The notes: a model not told the origin generated them from the sequence alone. A stretch of 64,000 bases of DNA from Selaginella moellendorffii (GCF_000143415.4 NW_003314318.1:390971-454970); one strand, 5' to 3'; positions 33,994 through 44,041 are shown, counted from the stretch's first letter. Made by a program: numbers and translations.

Positions 33994-36379
33994 ATGGCAG
34001 CTCGGTCTCTTCTCCAGGCTGCTTATGGGCCCGCGTCGGCGGTGATGAGGGATTGGGATTGTTACAGATGGATCACTATCTTCGGAGGATTCGTGGCCGT
34101 CGCCTTGGCTTGTGCTGCCGGCGCCAACGACGTGGCGGCATCGGTAAGAGTGCTCATCCCCCCCCCTTTTTTTTACACGATCGATTCTAGCTTAGTTTTC
34201 TCTCTACAGTTTGGCACGTCGATTGGCTCTGGAGCATTGTCCATGACCCAAGCAACGATGATGGCTTCGCTGATGGAGTTCATTGGCGCCACGGTCATGG
34301 GCGATCGGAACCTCGATTCGATGCAATTTAATCTGGTGAGTCTTTTCTTCTACGCTCTTGAGTCGCTATAGCTTTGGTTTTTTTTCTTTTTTCTCTCTAC
34401 CAGATACTAAGAGAGAGGCCACCTGATGCCGGGCTTTTTATGTGGGGACTCTTCATTGCCATAATAGCTGCAAGTAAACTATCGCATCTTCGTTTGGTTC
34501 AACTACTAACGAGCGTGTTTGCAGCTGTGTGCCTGGCATTTGCAACGTACTTAGAGCTACCAGTTTCTTCCACTCTGGCCGTGATTGGCGGCATCATTGG
34601 GATGGCTTTGACAGCGCGAGGACTACAGGCGATCTACTGGAACGGAAGACCTGTAAGTACCTAGTGGTGAGTTTTCTAGCTACGGATAATGAAATCGTTG
34701 TCCTTCAGGACGGGTATAAGCTCGCAGGGAATATCGGGGGAGTGCTTGAGATTATCTTGTCCTGGTTTCTAGCGCCTCTAATCGCTGCGGTCGCGTCCTT
34801 CCTCTTTTTCGGGTTTACAAAGATGATCTTTTTGAGGACGGAGCACGCGGGAAAGCGGATACTCCAGTTCATGCCGGTGTATTATGGCTTGACAGTTATG
34901 GTGCTGATATTCTTTGTCATATACAAGGTTAGTCGCGGTCATTTTCGTTCTTAATTTTCTAACTTCAAAGCACGGCCACGGCAGGGAGCCTCTAGATCCA
35001 GTCTTCATGACTGGCCTGCGGGGAGGGCAGCTCTTATTGCAGGGCTATCTGGCATTTTGGCTACTTTATTGGCATTTGTAAGTCGATTTCTTTCTTCTGT
35101 ATTGATGTTTAGTAACTTACAAGTTATTCTACCTGCAGGTGATTGTTGTGCCATTAGTCCATAAACAATTACGCGCTGCTAATAAGGATAGCGCTGTATC
35201 TGAGGAGCCTACGCAACCGATTGCCATCGCCATTGCACCGGAAAAGGAAGCTCCGCCTGGGCCTCACGATCATTCAACACAACAACAAGAGCAAGACATG
35301 AGTCCGGAGGAGATGATAAAGCAATTCAACCAGCTTAGAGTACTGGACACCGTCTATGAAGGAGAAGACGAGGGTAACGCAAGCCCGGACGTCTCTGTGA
35401 GGTGTAGTCCTATGTGTGGACCAGGCAAGCTCTCCTTTGGACAACTACTAGCACGAACACCTAACAGGCACAGGACGTTCAAGCGCATCAGACGTCCGAA
35501 AAAACTGACTGCCCGACAGAAGGTGCTGAAGTTCCTTCACAGAATCAAATCTGCCACAATCAGCCACGTAAGAGGTTTACATATTTCGCATGTTCTCCTT
35601 CTTACTAGCCTATCTGTTCCGCAGAAAATAGACTACGATCGCGACGTAATTGTTCGCCACGCCCTCGCTGAGAAGTTCGACGACAAAGTCGAAGAGCTAT
35701 TCAGCTTTTTGCAAGTCCTTACAGCATGCGTTGCCTCGTAAGCTTGATAATTTTTTTTGAGTTTCAGATACAGTTGTGTGTGTCAGGTTTGCGCATGGAT
35801 CCAACGATGTTGCAGCCATCATGGGCCCGTATGCTGCTGTGGTCCAGATATTTAATCACCGGCCTGATGTTCCAAACCGGGATATCGATGTAAGTTTGAC
35901 CCGGCAGCTTAGAAACAAAGCACTGACCGTTTGCTGTGTACTTCAGGTCTGGATCCTCGCAATGGCTGGGATAGGCGTGTCACTTGGATTTGCACTGTTT
36001 GGATGGAAACTTTCGCGGTGCCTTGGTGGCCGCCTGACGTTTATGACGCCGTCCCGGGGTTACAGCGCACAATTGTGTGCCTTGGCGACGATTCTCTTCG
36101 CGTCAAGGACAGAGCTTCCCATCTCGACGACACACGTTGTGGTGGGCGCTATTGTTGGCGTTGGAGCCGCAGATAACATCAAGGTAAGTGAAATGGTCGT
36201 CTCTCATTCTTTAGTTTTCCTCTTGTGCTCAACAAATTCTGTTTTTGCTGTAGAATGTCAACTGGAAGCTGGTCATGGCTTTTGTGATGGCCTGGATCGC
36301 AACGCTTGTGAGTGCTTGTGGGATTGCCGCTGCCTTGTACTCGTTTACGGTGTTCTCTCCAGCTTACACTGTGGCCTAA
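33994..36379 (+). CDS. PHO4/PiT family phosphate transporter (Na+- or H+-coupled)
   Basis: Exons 33994-34143, 34210-34335, 34404-34473, 34525-34652, 34709-34927, 34985-35077, 35139-35567, 35625-35737, 35787-35889, 35947-36183 and 36254-36379 give 597 residues. The two inverted PiT signatures are present: GANDVAAS near residue 45 and FAHGSNDVAAIMGPYA after the loop, with ELPVSSTLAVIGG and ELPISTTHVVVGA. About ten hydrophobic segments flank a ~150-residue hydrophilic loop (exon 6), the usual PiT layout. It should import inorganic phosphate across the plasma membrane. There is no clear plastid transit peptide, arguing against a PHT2;1-type protein. The 51-nt intron 34474-34524 is in frame, but TACTAAC and the family alignment (IIAATVCLAF) support removal. 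Confidence 0.92.
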
Positions 36380-36594
36380 GGCAAGAGTTTTTAATTTTTT
36401 TTCGTTCTCTAGAGGGAAACGAGGTTCTGCTTACGACTGGAACCCGTTGTTTGTACAGTGTTTTCAAGCCAAATAATTGTGTGGCTGTTTTTGCGAGAAA
36501 ATTATTTGGAAAGTTTTAATGGAACGCACTTGAGAGGTACTGTGACAAAAATTCGAGCTCAGACATTGCGATTCTATAGATTGGCAAATCTTAG

Positions 36595-38799
36595 CTAAGA
36601 TTTGCCAACTTTGGTGACAGCACTTGACAAAAGCAAATAAGAACTGGGGTTCTTGGCATCAATCCTGGCCAAATTCTCCGCGGCCCAGCGAGCAAGCCCA
36701 GCATTTTCGTGAACCTTAGAACACCCCAGCAAAGTCTTCCACGCCACAGCATCCGGCACAAACGGCATCACACCCACAAGCTCCCCCGCCTCCGCCACCT
36801 TTCCGGACCTCCCCAACACGTCCACCATGCAGATATAGTGATCCAAGCTCGCCGCGATCCCGTAGTCGCCAGCCATGGCCACGAAGTGGTACCGCGCGTC
36901 CTTGGCCAGGCCCGCGTGGCTGCACGCCGCCAAGACGCTGATAAACGTGACGTCCGTCGGCAGTATACCATCGAGAGCCATGACGCCAAAGAGCTCCAGC
37001 GATTCCTTGCTGTGGCCGCTCTGCGCGTAGGCCGCGATCATCGCCGAGAAGAGCACCAGATCTCCGCGCTGGGACGCTGCAACCGCGTCGAAGATGGCCC
37101 GAGCTTCCGCAAGCTTGCCACACTTTCCATACATGTTGACGAGCGAGGTTCTCACGGCCGGATGGTTTAGCAGCTGGTTCTCGCCAGAGCGTTCCAGGGC
37201 CGTGTGGATTCTTCGTCCGGTGGCGAGCTGGGATGGAGTGGTGCAAGCCTCGAAGACGCAGACCAGCGTGATCTCGTTCGCTCGGCCGCCTTCCAGGTCC
37301 ATGAGGAGGAAGAGCATCACTCCGGATGAATTCTCTCCGTAGCGGACGTATGCCGAGATCATCGCGTTCCAGGGGGCAACGAGCGAGAGCTTGTCCGGCA
37401 TCGCGTCGAACGTAGCCCGGGCTTGATCCAGGAGATTGTTTTGCGCGTAGGCTGCCACCATCGTCGTCCACAGCACGCCATCTCTGTGCTCCATCCTCTC
37501 GAACAGGCTCCTGGCGAGCTCCATTCGTCCACACCTGCCGTGCATGCAAACGAGCGCGTTCCCGACCGTCACGTCTTGCCAGAGGCCACTCGAAGTCACT
37601 GCCGCGTCGATCTCCTCCCCGGCTGCCGAGTTCTTGAGGTTCCCGCAAACGTCGAGCATCGTCACAAAGGTGACTTTGTCCGGCGGCTCGCGAGCTTCCA
37701 AGTCCATGATCGCGAAGAGCGTTAGAGCTTCTTGGAGGTGTCCGCTGTGAGCGTAGCCTGCTAAGAGGGTGTTCCAGGAAGCCGTGTTCCTGAGCTCCAT
37801 TCGATCGAACAAGCCCCTGGCTTCCGCGATTTCACCAGCTTGGATGTAAGCAGCGATCATTGTGTTCCAGGAAATGATACTCTTCCGCTTCGTGCTCTCG
37901 AAGAGCTCCCTGGCTTGTGGCAAGTGTTTGTTCTGAGCGTACGCTGTGATCATCGCGTTGGTAGCCACCACGTCTCGGCTAGGAAGCGCATGGAACACCG
38001 CCAAGGCATCGTCCAGGCTTCCACACTTCCCATACATGTTGAGAACCGTGGTGGCGACCATGATATCCGACTGGAAGCCACTCTCGATCACCAAGCAGTG
38101 AACTATCCTGGCCTGAGAAAGCACTCCAGCGTTAGCGCAAGCGTTGAGCACTGCGAGGAAGCTCACCTTGTTGGGCTGGAATCCACTCAAGTCCATCGTC
38201 TTAAACATGTAGAGAGCTTCCGCGGGATGCCCGTTCTGGGCATACGTGACGATGATGGTGTTCCAAGAGATGACTGTCCTCTCGATCATCTTATCGAAGA
38301 GCTTTCTCGCTTCCAGCACACGCCCGACGAGAGAGTAAGCCGTGATCATCGCATTCCAGGAGGAGGAGCTCTTCAGTGGCATTCGATCAAACACCTCAGC
38401 CGCTTCTTGGAGATGCCCGTTCTGGGCATACGCCGCCAGCATCACATTCCAGGAGAACACGTCCCTTCTCTTGAGATTGTTGAAAACTTCCAGAGCCTCT
38501 TGCAATCTCCCGCAGCTGCCATACATTCTCACGAGCAAGTTCCCCAGAAATGGATCCTCCCCATGCCCGGAACTCGCTACAAGCTCGTGAATCTTCCGGC
38601 CTTCTGCAAGAGCCTTAGCACTGCCACAATGTCGTAGAAGATCTGCGTAAGTTGTAGTGTCCACCGGCCGACCACCAAGCTCCAACCTCTCTACGGCATC
38701 CTTGATCCCCGCCCTGTCCATCTGCTCCGTCCGATCATCCCGGCATTCAAGCTTCCTGGAGAACTCTGGCCTTAGCGTCCCACATCCCAACGCTGCCAT
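36595..38799 (-). CDS. PPR protein, PLS class, intronless
   Basis: Single exon, up to 734 residues, filled with PPR motifs from NLLVRMYGSCGRLQEA and DVFSWNVMLAAYAQNGH onward to FISVLAACSHAGL and YICMVDVLGRSGK. It ends shortly after VAWKTLLGCSKVHEN and SSYLLLSSAVTKVGKS, so only the beginning of an E domain is present and there is no DYW deaminase. Such proteins act on organellar RNA. The first ATG (38799) overlaps the end of the next PPR gene by 53 bp. A second in-frame ATG at 38721 (MDRAGIKDAVERLELGG) would leave a 25-bp gap and is an equally good start. Confidence 0.93.
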   Translation of the reverse strand: MAALGCGTLRPEFSRKLECRDDRTEQMDRAGIKDAVERLELGGRPVDTTTYADLLRHCGSAKALAEGRKIHELVASSGHGEDPFLGNLLVRMYGSCGRLQEALEVFNNLKRRDVFSWNVMLAAYAQNGHLQEAAEVFDRMPLKSSSSWNAMITAYSLVGRVLEARKLFDKMIERTVISWNTIIVTYAQNGHPAEALYMFKTMDLSGFQPNKVSFLAVLNACANAGVLSQARIVHCLVIESGFQSDIMVATTVLNMYGKCGSLDDALAVFHALPSRDVVATNAMITAYAQNKHLPQARELFESTKRKSIISWNTMIAAYIQAGEIAEARGLFDRMELRNTASWNTLLAGYAHSGHLQEALTLFAIMDLEAREPPDKVTFVTMLDVCGNLKNSAAGEEIDAAVTSSGLWQDVTVGNALVCMHGRCGRMELARSLFERMEHRDGVLWTTMVAAYAQNNLLDQARATFDAMPDKLSLVAPWNAMISAYVRYGENSSGVMLFLLMDLEGGRANEITLVCVFEACTTPSQLATGRRIHTALERSGENQLLNHPAVRTSLVNMYGKCGKLAEARAIFDAVAASQRGDLVLFSAMIAAYAQSGHSKESLELFGVMALDGILPTDVTFISVLAACSHAGLAKDARYHFVAMAGDYGIAASLDHYICMVDVLGRSGKVAEAGELVGVMPFVPDAVAWKTLLGCSKVHENAGLARWAAENLARIDAKNPSSYLLLSSAVTKVGKS

Positions 38800-41581
38800 A
38801 GATGTTAGCCATGAGCACTCGAGCAGCGGGCTGTTCTTCGTCCAGCTCTAGCAACGCATCGAAGGCAACCTTCGCCACTTCTACGTTCTTCCACTTCTGG
38901 CAAGCACTGAGCACGGTCGTCCACGAGACGGTGTTTGCGACCACTGGCATCTCTTTCACCATCGCCACTGCTTCTTCGAGCCTGTTCGATCTGCCCAGGA
39001 TGTCGACCAAGCAGTGGTAGTGTTCCATGCCGGGATCGAGTCCATGGATAGATTTCATAGCCTCGAAGTAGCGCTTGCCTTGATCGACTAGGCCGGAGTG
39101 GCTGCACGCTGTGAGAAGGCACAGGAACGTAACTCCATCCGGACGAACTCGAGGACGTGAAGTCATCATCCTGTCAAAAGCTTGGAACAGTGCCTCTGTA
39201 TCTCCCTGGCGGCTGTATCCTGTTAGAAGCGCATTCCAGGCCACGATATCTTTCGTGACGATCGACGAGAAAACTTGCTCGGCATCCACCATGCTCCCAC
39301 ACTTGCCGTAGAAATCCACCAGCGAGGTAGCGATGACCACATCACCGTCGAGTCCCAGGTCTCGGATTTTCCCATGAAGTGTTCTTCCGATGTCTAGAGC
39401 TCCAACGCAGCCGCAAGCTTTGAGTGACGCCAGGAACGTCCGGGAGTCGTGAGCACAGCCTTCCAGCTCCATGGGAACAAAGAGCTCGAGAGCTGCCTCG
39501 CCTTGGTCGTTGTCCGCGTAGCCTGATATCAGCGAGTTCCACGATACCACATCGTGGCGTCGCATCCCATCGAAGACTCGCCGAGAATCCACCATGCTTC
39601 CACACTTCGCGTACATGTCGACTAGAGAGTTGGCAACGAACAAGTCCCACTGGAAGCCATAGCTCGAAGCTCGCAAGTGGACAGTAATTCCTTTCTCCAG
39701 AGCACACATCTTCGCAACTTTTCCTTCGAGTTCCCTGCCTTCTTCAGCTTCCGCTAGAACCGCACACGCCTTGAGAGCAGCCACGAAGGTCCGAGAAGTT
39801 GGCTGGCAGCGCTTTTCCATGAGAGAGAAGAGCTCCAAAGCTGACTCTGCCTCCTTGTTTTCGGCGTACCCGAGCATCATCGCGTTCCAAGAGACGATGC
39901 TACGAGCGGGTAGCCTATCGAACAGCCTCCGAGCATCTGGCAAACTTCCACAGTTCGCATACAAGTCGAGCAGTGTGTTCCCGAGCACCACGTCCAAGTC
40001 GCAACTCTTGTTCGCGGCTTGCTGATGGATCCAAAATGCTGTCTCTAGTGACCTCATCTTCACCAGCTTCCCACCGATTCCCCTGCCTTCTTCTCTCGCT
40101 GCCTGATTCGTGCAAGCTTTGAGAGCAGCCACGAAAGTGAGCGAATTAACATAGCAGTCTTCAAGGCCAGAAAAAAGCTCCAGCGCTACCTGAGGCTGAT
40201 CACTCTCGGCATGTCCTAGGATCAGAGCAGTCCAGGAGACGACGTCCCGACGGCTTATCCGGTCGAAAACCCGTTGAGAATCGTGAAGGCTCCCACACTT
40301 TGCGTACGCGTCCACGAGCGTGTTGGCAATGAAGTTGTCGGAGTCGTGCTTAGCTCTTGCAGCCCGGGAATGGATTGCCATAGTTTTCTCCAGTAGCATC
40401 ATCTTTGCCCGAGGCTCAGTTTCTCTGGAAGCCAAGCTCGAGCAAGCCTTGAGTGCAGCGACGTAAGTGAGAGCGTTTGGAGTACAACCATCTGCTTGCA
40501 TAGCTTCGAACAGATCTAGAGCTACTGAGCCTCGTCCATTCTCAGCATAACCCAGGATGAGAGCCGTCCATGATATAACATCACGCTGCTGAGCTATCGC
40601 CTCAAAAACTCGACGAGCGTCAACCATGCTCCCACACTTTGCGTAAGTATCCACGAAAGTGTTGGCGACAAAGATGTTGCTCTCGTAACCAGCTGATTTT
40701 GCTTGACTGTGAACAGCCTTGGCGCTTTCCAAACTTCTCACTTTGACAATCCTCCCATTCACTTCCCTGCCATCTTCCTTGATAGCGAGAGCTGTGCAGG
40801 CTTTGGCGGCAGCGACAAAAGTTCTGTTGTCCGGAAAGTTCTTGTTCTCGGCTTTCATAGCCGATAAGAGCCGTAGAGCGGCCTCCCCATCCTTGTTTCC
40901 CACGTAGCCAAGCATCAAAACGTTCCAGGAGATTGTATCACGCTGCATCGTGTCGAAGACGTTTCTCGCATCTACCATGCTTCCACACTTAGAGTACATA
41001 TCAATGAGAGTGTTGCAGACGAAGATATCCGTGTCGAATCCAAACTTTGACGCTTGTGAGTGTATTTCCCGGCCTCTCTCCAGCGACACCACCTTTACAA
41101 TCTCACTGCCCCTCACCTTCGCTTCTTCTCTTGCTGCCAGGCTTGAGCAAGCCTTGAGACCCGCCACAAAAGTTCTGGCATTCGGCTCACAGCCACCTTT
41201 CATCAGCTGGAACAATCTGAGAGCTTCTTGGGCCTCCCCATTCTCTGCGTATCCCAGAACGAGTGACGTCAACGAAACCACATCTGGACGCTGCATCTTG
41301 TCGAAGATCTTGCGCGCATCAGTCATGCTGCCACACTTCCCATACATGTCCACCAGGCTACTTGCGACGTAAACGTTGGAGTCGTCTCCATGCTCGAGAG
41401 CTGCCGAATGACACCTCCTTCCACTTTCCAGATTTCTTGAGCGACCACTTTCCTTGATAGCCGCAAGCAAGCAACGAATCCTCTGCTTCTTCTGCTCCTG
41501 CTGCTGCGGCTGCTCGCCTTTCCCATGGCCAGAAGCTCTGAATGGCTCTTGACGATGCAAGTTTGCGCTAAGTTTCAACAT
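38747..41581 (-). CDS. Long PPR protein with extra inter-motif insertions
   Basis: From the first ATG (41581, MLKLSANLHRQ) the frame encodes 944 residues; it stays open further 5' through GGELKQKN, but without an ATG, and an acceptor (GATAACAG, near 41640) suggests a 5' leader intron. PPR motifs run throughout (SLVDMYGKCGSMTDARKIFD, TFVDTYAKCGSMVDARRVFE and so on). At least five motif junctions carry 15-20 added residues of the form EDGREVNGRIVKVRSLE, shared with the left-edge PPR gene. It ends in AARVLMANIYGSVGMWDAKARVLQEA-type E-motif sequence (last residues VLQEA), with no DYW domain. Probable role: organellar RNA binding or editing. Confidence 0.93.
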   Translation of the reverse strand: MLKLSANLHRQEPFRASGHGKGEQPQQQEQKKQRIRCLLAAIKESGRSRNLESGRRCHSAALEHGDDSNVYVASSLVDMYGKCGSMTDARKIFDKMQRPDVVSLTSLVLGYAENGEAQEALRLFQLMKGGCEPNARTFVAGLKACSSLAAREEAKVRGSEIVKVVSLERGREIHSQASKFGFDTDIFVCNTLIDMYSKCGSMVDARNVFDTMQRDTISWNVLMLGYVGNKDGEAALRLLSAMKAENKNFPDNRTFVAAAKACTALAIKEDGREVNGRIVKVRSLESAKAVHSQAKSAGYESNIFVANTFVDTYAKCGSMVDARRVFEAIAQQRDVISWTALILGYAENGRGSVALDLFEAMQADGCTPNALTYVAALKACSSLASRETEPRAKMMLLEKTMAIHSRAARAKHDSDNFIANTLVDAYAKCGSLHDSQRVFDRISRRDVVSWTALILGHAESDQPQVALELFSGLEDCYVNSLTFVAALKACTNQAAREEGRGIGGKLVKMRSLETAFWIHQQAANKSCDLDVVLGNTLLDLYANCGSLPDARRLFDRLPARSIVSWNAMMLGYAENKEAESALELFSLMEKRCQPTSRTFVAALKACAVLAEAEEGRELEGKVAKMCALEKGITVHLRASSYGFQWDLFVANSLVDMYAKCGSMVDSRRVFDGMRRHDVVSWNSLISGYADNDQGEAALELFVPMELEGCAHDSRTFLASLKACGCVGALDIGRTLHGKIRDLGLDGDVVIATSLVDFYGKCGSMVDAEQVFSSIVTKDIVAWNALLTGYSRQGDTEALFQAFDRMMTSRPRVRPDGVTFLCLLTACSHSGLVDQGKRYFEAMKSIHGLDPGMEHYHCLVDILGRSNRLEEAVAMVKEMPVVANTVSWTTVLSACQKWKNVEVAKVAFDALLELDEEQPAARVLMANIYGSVGMWDAKARVLQEA

Positions 41582-41913
41582 CACGTTGGCAGATGCAAAA
41601 AGTCCGTTCTTCTGTTTCAGCTCTCCTCCTGTTATCAAAACTATGAACAAAAGAAGCAAGGTGATGCTTACTTACATGATGCTTGCTAACAAGATCATGA
41701 CTCCGTGGTAAAAATCTCTTGTCGAGAAAGCATAGTTGTGGTTTCTCGCTGGAAAAATTCACGAGTTTCCTGGAAACAAAAGAAAGAAACGTCACGATGC
41801 TTTCTCCACAAAGAGAAACCAAACAGGAAGCTAGCAAACAGACATAGAAAGGAGATACGTGGGGAAATTCTTTTTTTAAGTGTTAAGAACTAGCTTACCT
41901 ATCCAATTGATCC
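41582..41913. promoter_or_regulatory. Divergent promoter region, PPR / P-loop gene
   Basis: 332 bp between two outward-facing start codons. It contains the probable 5' leader intron of the PPR gene (GTAAGTAAGC near 41675 to GATAACAG near 41640, minus strand). No specific elements assigned. Confidence 0.45.
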
Positions 41914-42609
41914 ATGGCGGCCTCTTGCGGTAGCGCGGCGATGAAGCCCGTCCTGGTAGCGATGAAGGGGCATCCAGCCACAGGCAAGTCGACGCTCGGG
42001 GAATCCATGGCGAAATCCCTCCACTGGCCTCTGATCGACAAAGACGATGCCCGCGACTGCCTGTCGATGATGATCCAGGGCGAGGAGCAAGACGCGGCCA
42101 GGAAGAACAGGCTCGCCAAGCAGCTCAATGCCATCTCCTACGATATTATGTTCCGGATTGCCGAGACGCAGCTGCGATTGGGGCTGGGAGTGATCGTCGT
42201 GTGCCCGCTCGCCTGGCCCTGGCTCTTCCACCAGTGCCAATCCATCGCGCGGCGCAATGGCGTCGAGATGATCATCGTGGAATGCGTGTGCCGCGACGAG
42301 ATCCTGTGGAAGACGAGGCTGGAGCAGCGGGCAAAATCCGCGCTGCTGGAAGATCCACTACCCCCACAGATTTCGATCGCGACGGATTCCAGCCGCGAGG
42401 CGTGGGCCGATGGCGTCCAGAGCGTGTTCGATGCGAGCACAAGCGTGTGGTGGCACAAGCCGAGGACGTGGGAGGAGCACCAGAAGAATGTGGCGAGGTA
42501 CGAGGGGCAATGCGATTACGAGACTGGCGGCGTGAGGAAGATCGTGGTGGACACCTCTGCTGGTCCTTGCCTGGATAGCATTCTCCAGTTCTTGGCCCAA
42601 AAGCCCTAG
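41914..42609 (+). CDS. P-loop kinase-like NTPase (AAA_33-type)
   Basis: Intronless, 231 residues. Walker A is GHPATGKSTL at residues ~19-28, followed by LIDKDDARDCL, as in small-molecule/nucleoside-type kinases of the AAA_33 group. VIVVCPLAWPWLF and EMIIVECVCRDEILWKTRLEQR fit the parallel-sheet core and Arg-rich lid. Plants have uncharacterised homologues of this size; the substrate is not known. There is no targeting peptide or membrane segment, so it is probably cytosolic. The ATG at 41914 is followed by a second Met at residue 10, just before the core. It is divergent from the PPR gene with about 330 bp between starts. Confidence 0.85.
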   Translation: MAASCGSAAMKPVLVAMKGHPATGKSTLGESMAKSLHWPLIDKDDARDCLSMMIQGEEQDAARKNRLAKQLNAISYDIMFRIAETQLRLGLGVIVVCPLAWPWLFHQCQSIARRNGVEMIIVECVCRDEILWKTRLEQRAKSALLEDPLPPQISIATDSSREAWADGVQSVFDASTSVWWHKPRTWEEHQKNVARYEGQCDYETGGVRKIVVDTSAGPCLDSILQFLAQKP

Positions 42610-42636
42610 CATCGGTAAGAACCCTAAAGTTCAAAT

Positions 42637-42665
42637 TCGGCGTTGCCGGGAGTCGAACTCTAGCG
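42637..42665 (-). other. Possible tRNA 3'-half fragment
   Basis: The reverse strand reads GAGTTCGACTCCCGGCAACG, like a T-arm plus acceptor strand, but upstream sequence has no D-arm or anticodon arm. It lies about 20 bp from the minus-strand tRNA-Ala. Probably a tRNA relic or chance similarity. Confidence 0.3.
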
Positions 42666-42682
42666 CGAAACGAAATAATACT

Positions 42683-42755
42683 TGGAGATGAGGGGCATCG
42701 ATCCCCTTACCTATCGCATGCGAAGCGATCGCTCTTCCATCTGAGCTACGTCCCC
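42683..42755 (-). tRNA. tRNA-Ala (CGC)
   Basis: 73 nt folding as a cloverleaf: D-arm GCTC/GAGC, perfect anticodon stem ATCGC/GCGAT around loop TTCGCAT (anticodon CGC), and T-arm AGGGG/CCCCT with loop ATCGATG as in plant tRNA-Ala. The acceptor stem GGGGACG/CATCTCC has one C-A mismatch at pair 6. A C-T-T run follows rather than encoded CCA, as expected in eukaryotes. No intron. Probably functional, with the mismatch a caution. Confidence 0.75.
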
Positions 42756-42848
42756 TTAACAGGCAACACTAAACTTAGTGTAATCCTTTTGTTAGTCAAT
42801 TAAGCGGCCAGCAAAGTTTTAGATTTATCATAATTAAAATGTTGTTAA

Positions 42849-42921
42849 GGGGGGGTAGCTCAGATGGTAGAGCGATCGCTTTGCTTGCCATAGGTAAGGG
42901 GATCGATGCCCCTCATCTCCA
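42849..42921 (+). tRNA. tRNA-Ala-like gene (TGC), possibly degenerate
   Basis: Mirror copy of the preceding tRNA on the opposite strand, also 73 nt. D-arm and T-arm are identical. The anticodon loop TTTGCTT gives TGC (Ala), but the 3' anticodon strand GCCAT pairs imperfectly with ATCGC. The acceptor 5' strand is seven G, with G-T wobbles and one G-A clash. Could be a pseudogene or hold base-call errors, since it abuts the gap. Confidence 0.55.
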
Positions 42922-42927
42922 AGTATT

Positions 42928-43027
42928 NNNNNNNNNNNNNNNNNNNNNNNNNNNNNNNNNNNNNNNNNNNNNNNNNNNNNNNNNNNNNNNNNNNNNNNNN
43001 NNNNNNNNNNNNNNNNNNNNNNNNNNN
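42928..43027. other. Assembly gap (100 N)
   Basis: Exactly 100 N, conventionally a gap of unknown size, starting six bases after the inverted tRNA copy. Confidence 0.99.
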
Positions 43028-44041
43028 AAATCTAAAAAATGTTCTTTAGATAAAATAGATTGTAGTTTTCTTCTTTTTTTTTGACTCAAATAAAAAAAAA
43101 CGAAGCGAAAAAAGGAAGGAATAACTCTACCACCGTTGAAAGAGGCTTCTTTTGGATGGTCATTCTGAGTAGCTACTGGACAGCTTATAAACTAAAATCC
43201 CATGTTCATGAGATCATCAAAGCAATCAAAATGTGAAATCTAGGACATGCCAACCACTAAGAAAATACTTTTGGCATTCGCACGGATTGAGCCTGGGTAT
43301 TTCACGTGACAGCGGGAGAGATTCACCACTGTACTGTGAAGATATTATACATCTAAACATGTGCTTAAGCATCTAAGCTCCAGTGGAACACCTCACATGG
43401 TGTGCTGTTGGGACAATAACGTTTCGTCCCCGTTTTAAGAAAAACTACGAGAATTGACAAGGTAGAATACTCGGCTTGGAGAATTTTAAGCCTGGAACTT
43501 CACATGGAACCCCAGTTGGAATGCCAGCACCACTCGCCACGAATCTTTAGTCGGAGAAATCTCGTCTTCACTACTTGTATTGAAAATGGATTCTTTGCGC
43601 CGGCTAGCAGAGAAATTGGTTCGCTGGGATTGAAAGCCTGTCACACAACACAAGATACTCTAAGAGTAAACTTTAAGACTTTGAAAACACGAACCTCGAA
43701 AAACTGGTGCTACAAATCTCGGAAATCGATCCATGCCCCGTGGAGCTTTTCGTTGGAGGATCACCTCCCTCGCAGGGAAGTTTTTCCACTGGCTAAGAAA
43801 AAGCATATAGAATCCTCTACAGTTTCCCGCAAGAAAAGTTCGATTCCTATGAATCGGTCAGCATCATTAAACAAGCAGGGAGTGAAAAAAGGAGGAGTCC
43901 ATCGAGGCAAGTAGCAGCAAAGACGACAGTGACGATATAAAAATGGCTGCGGTCTCGCAAAAGAAGTGCCGCACAAAGCAAGCATCAGGATGCAAAGTCG
44001 TCTTTGAGAGATACCTGGAGTGATTGGAAGCTATAGCTTAG
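43028..44041. other. Region upstream of NPH3 gene
   Basis: Right of the gap. It holds the promoter and leader of the NPH3-like gene. A 136-codon frame at 43504-43914 has no recognisable domain and I do not call it. Nothing else seen. Confidence 0.4.

Noticed and set aside
36716-37648. 310-codon minus frame overlapping the 734-residue PPR gene
   Set aside because: Alternative frame of the PPR coding sequence; composition-driven.
43504-43914. 136-codon frame
   Set aside because: No domain, no intron or codon pattern support; next to a gap and possibly NPH3 leader.
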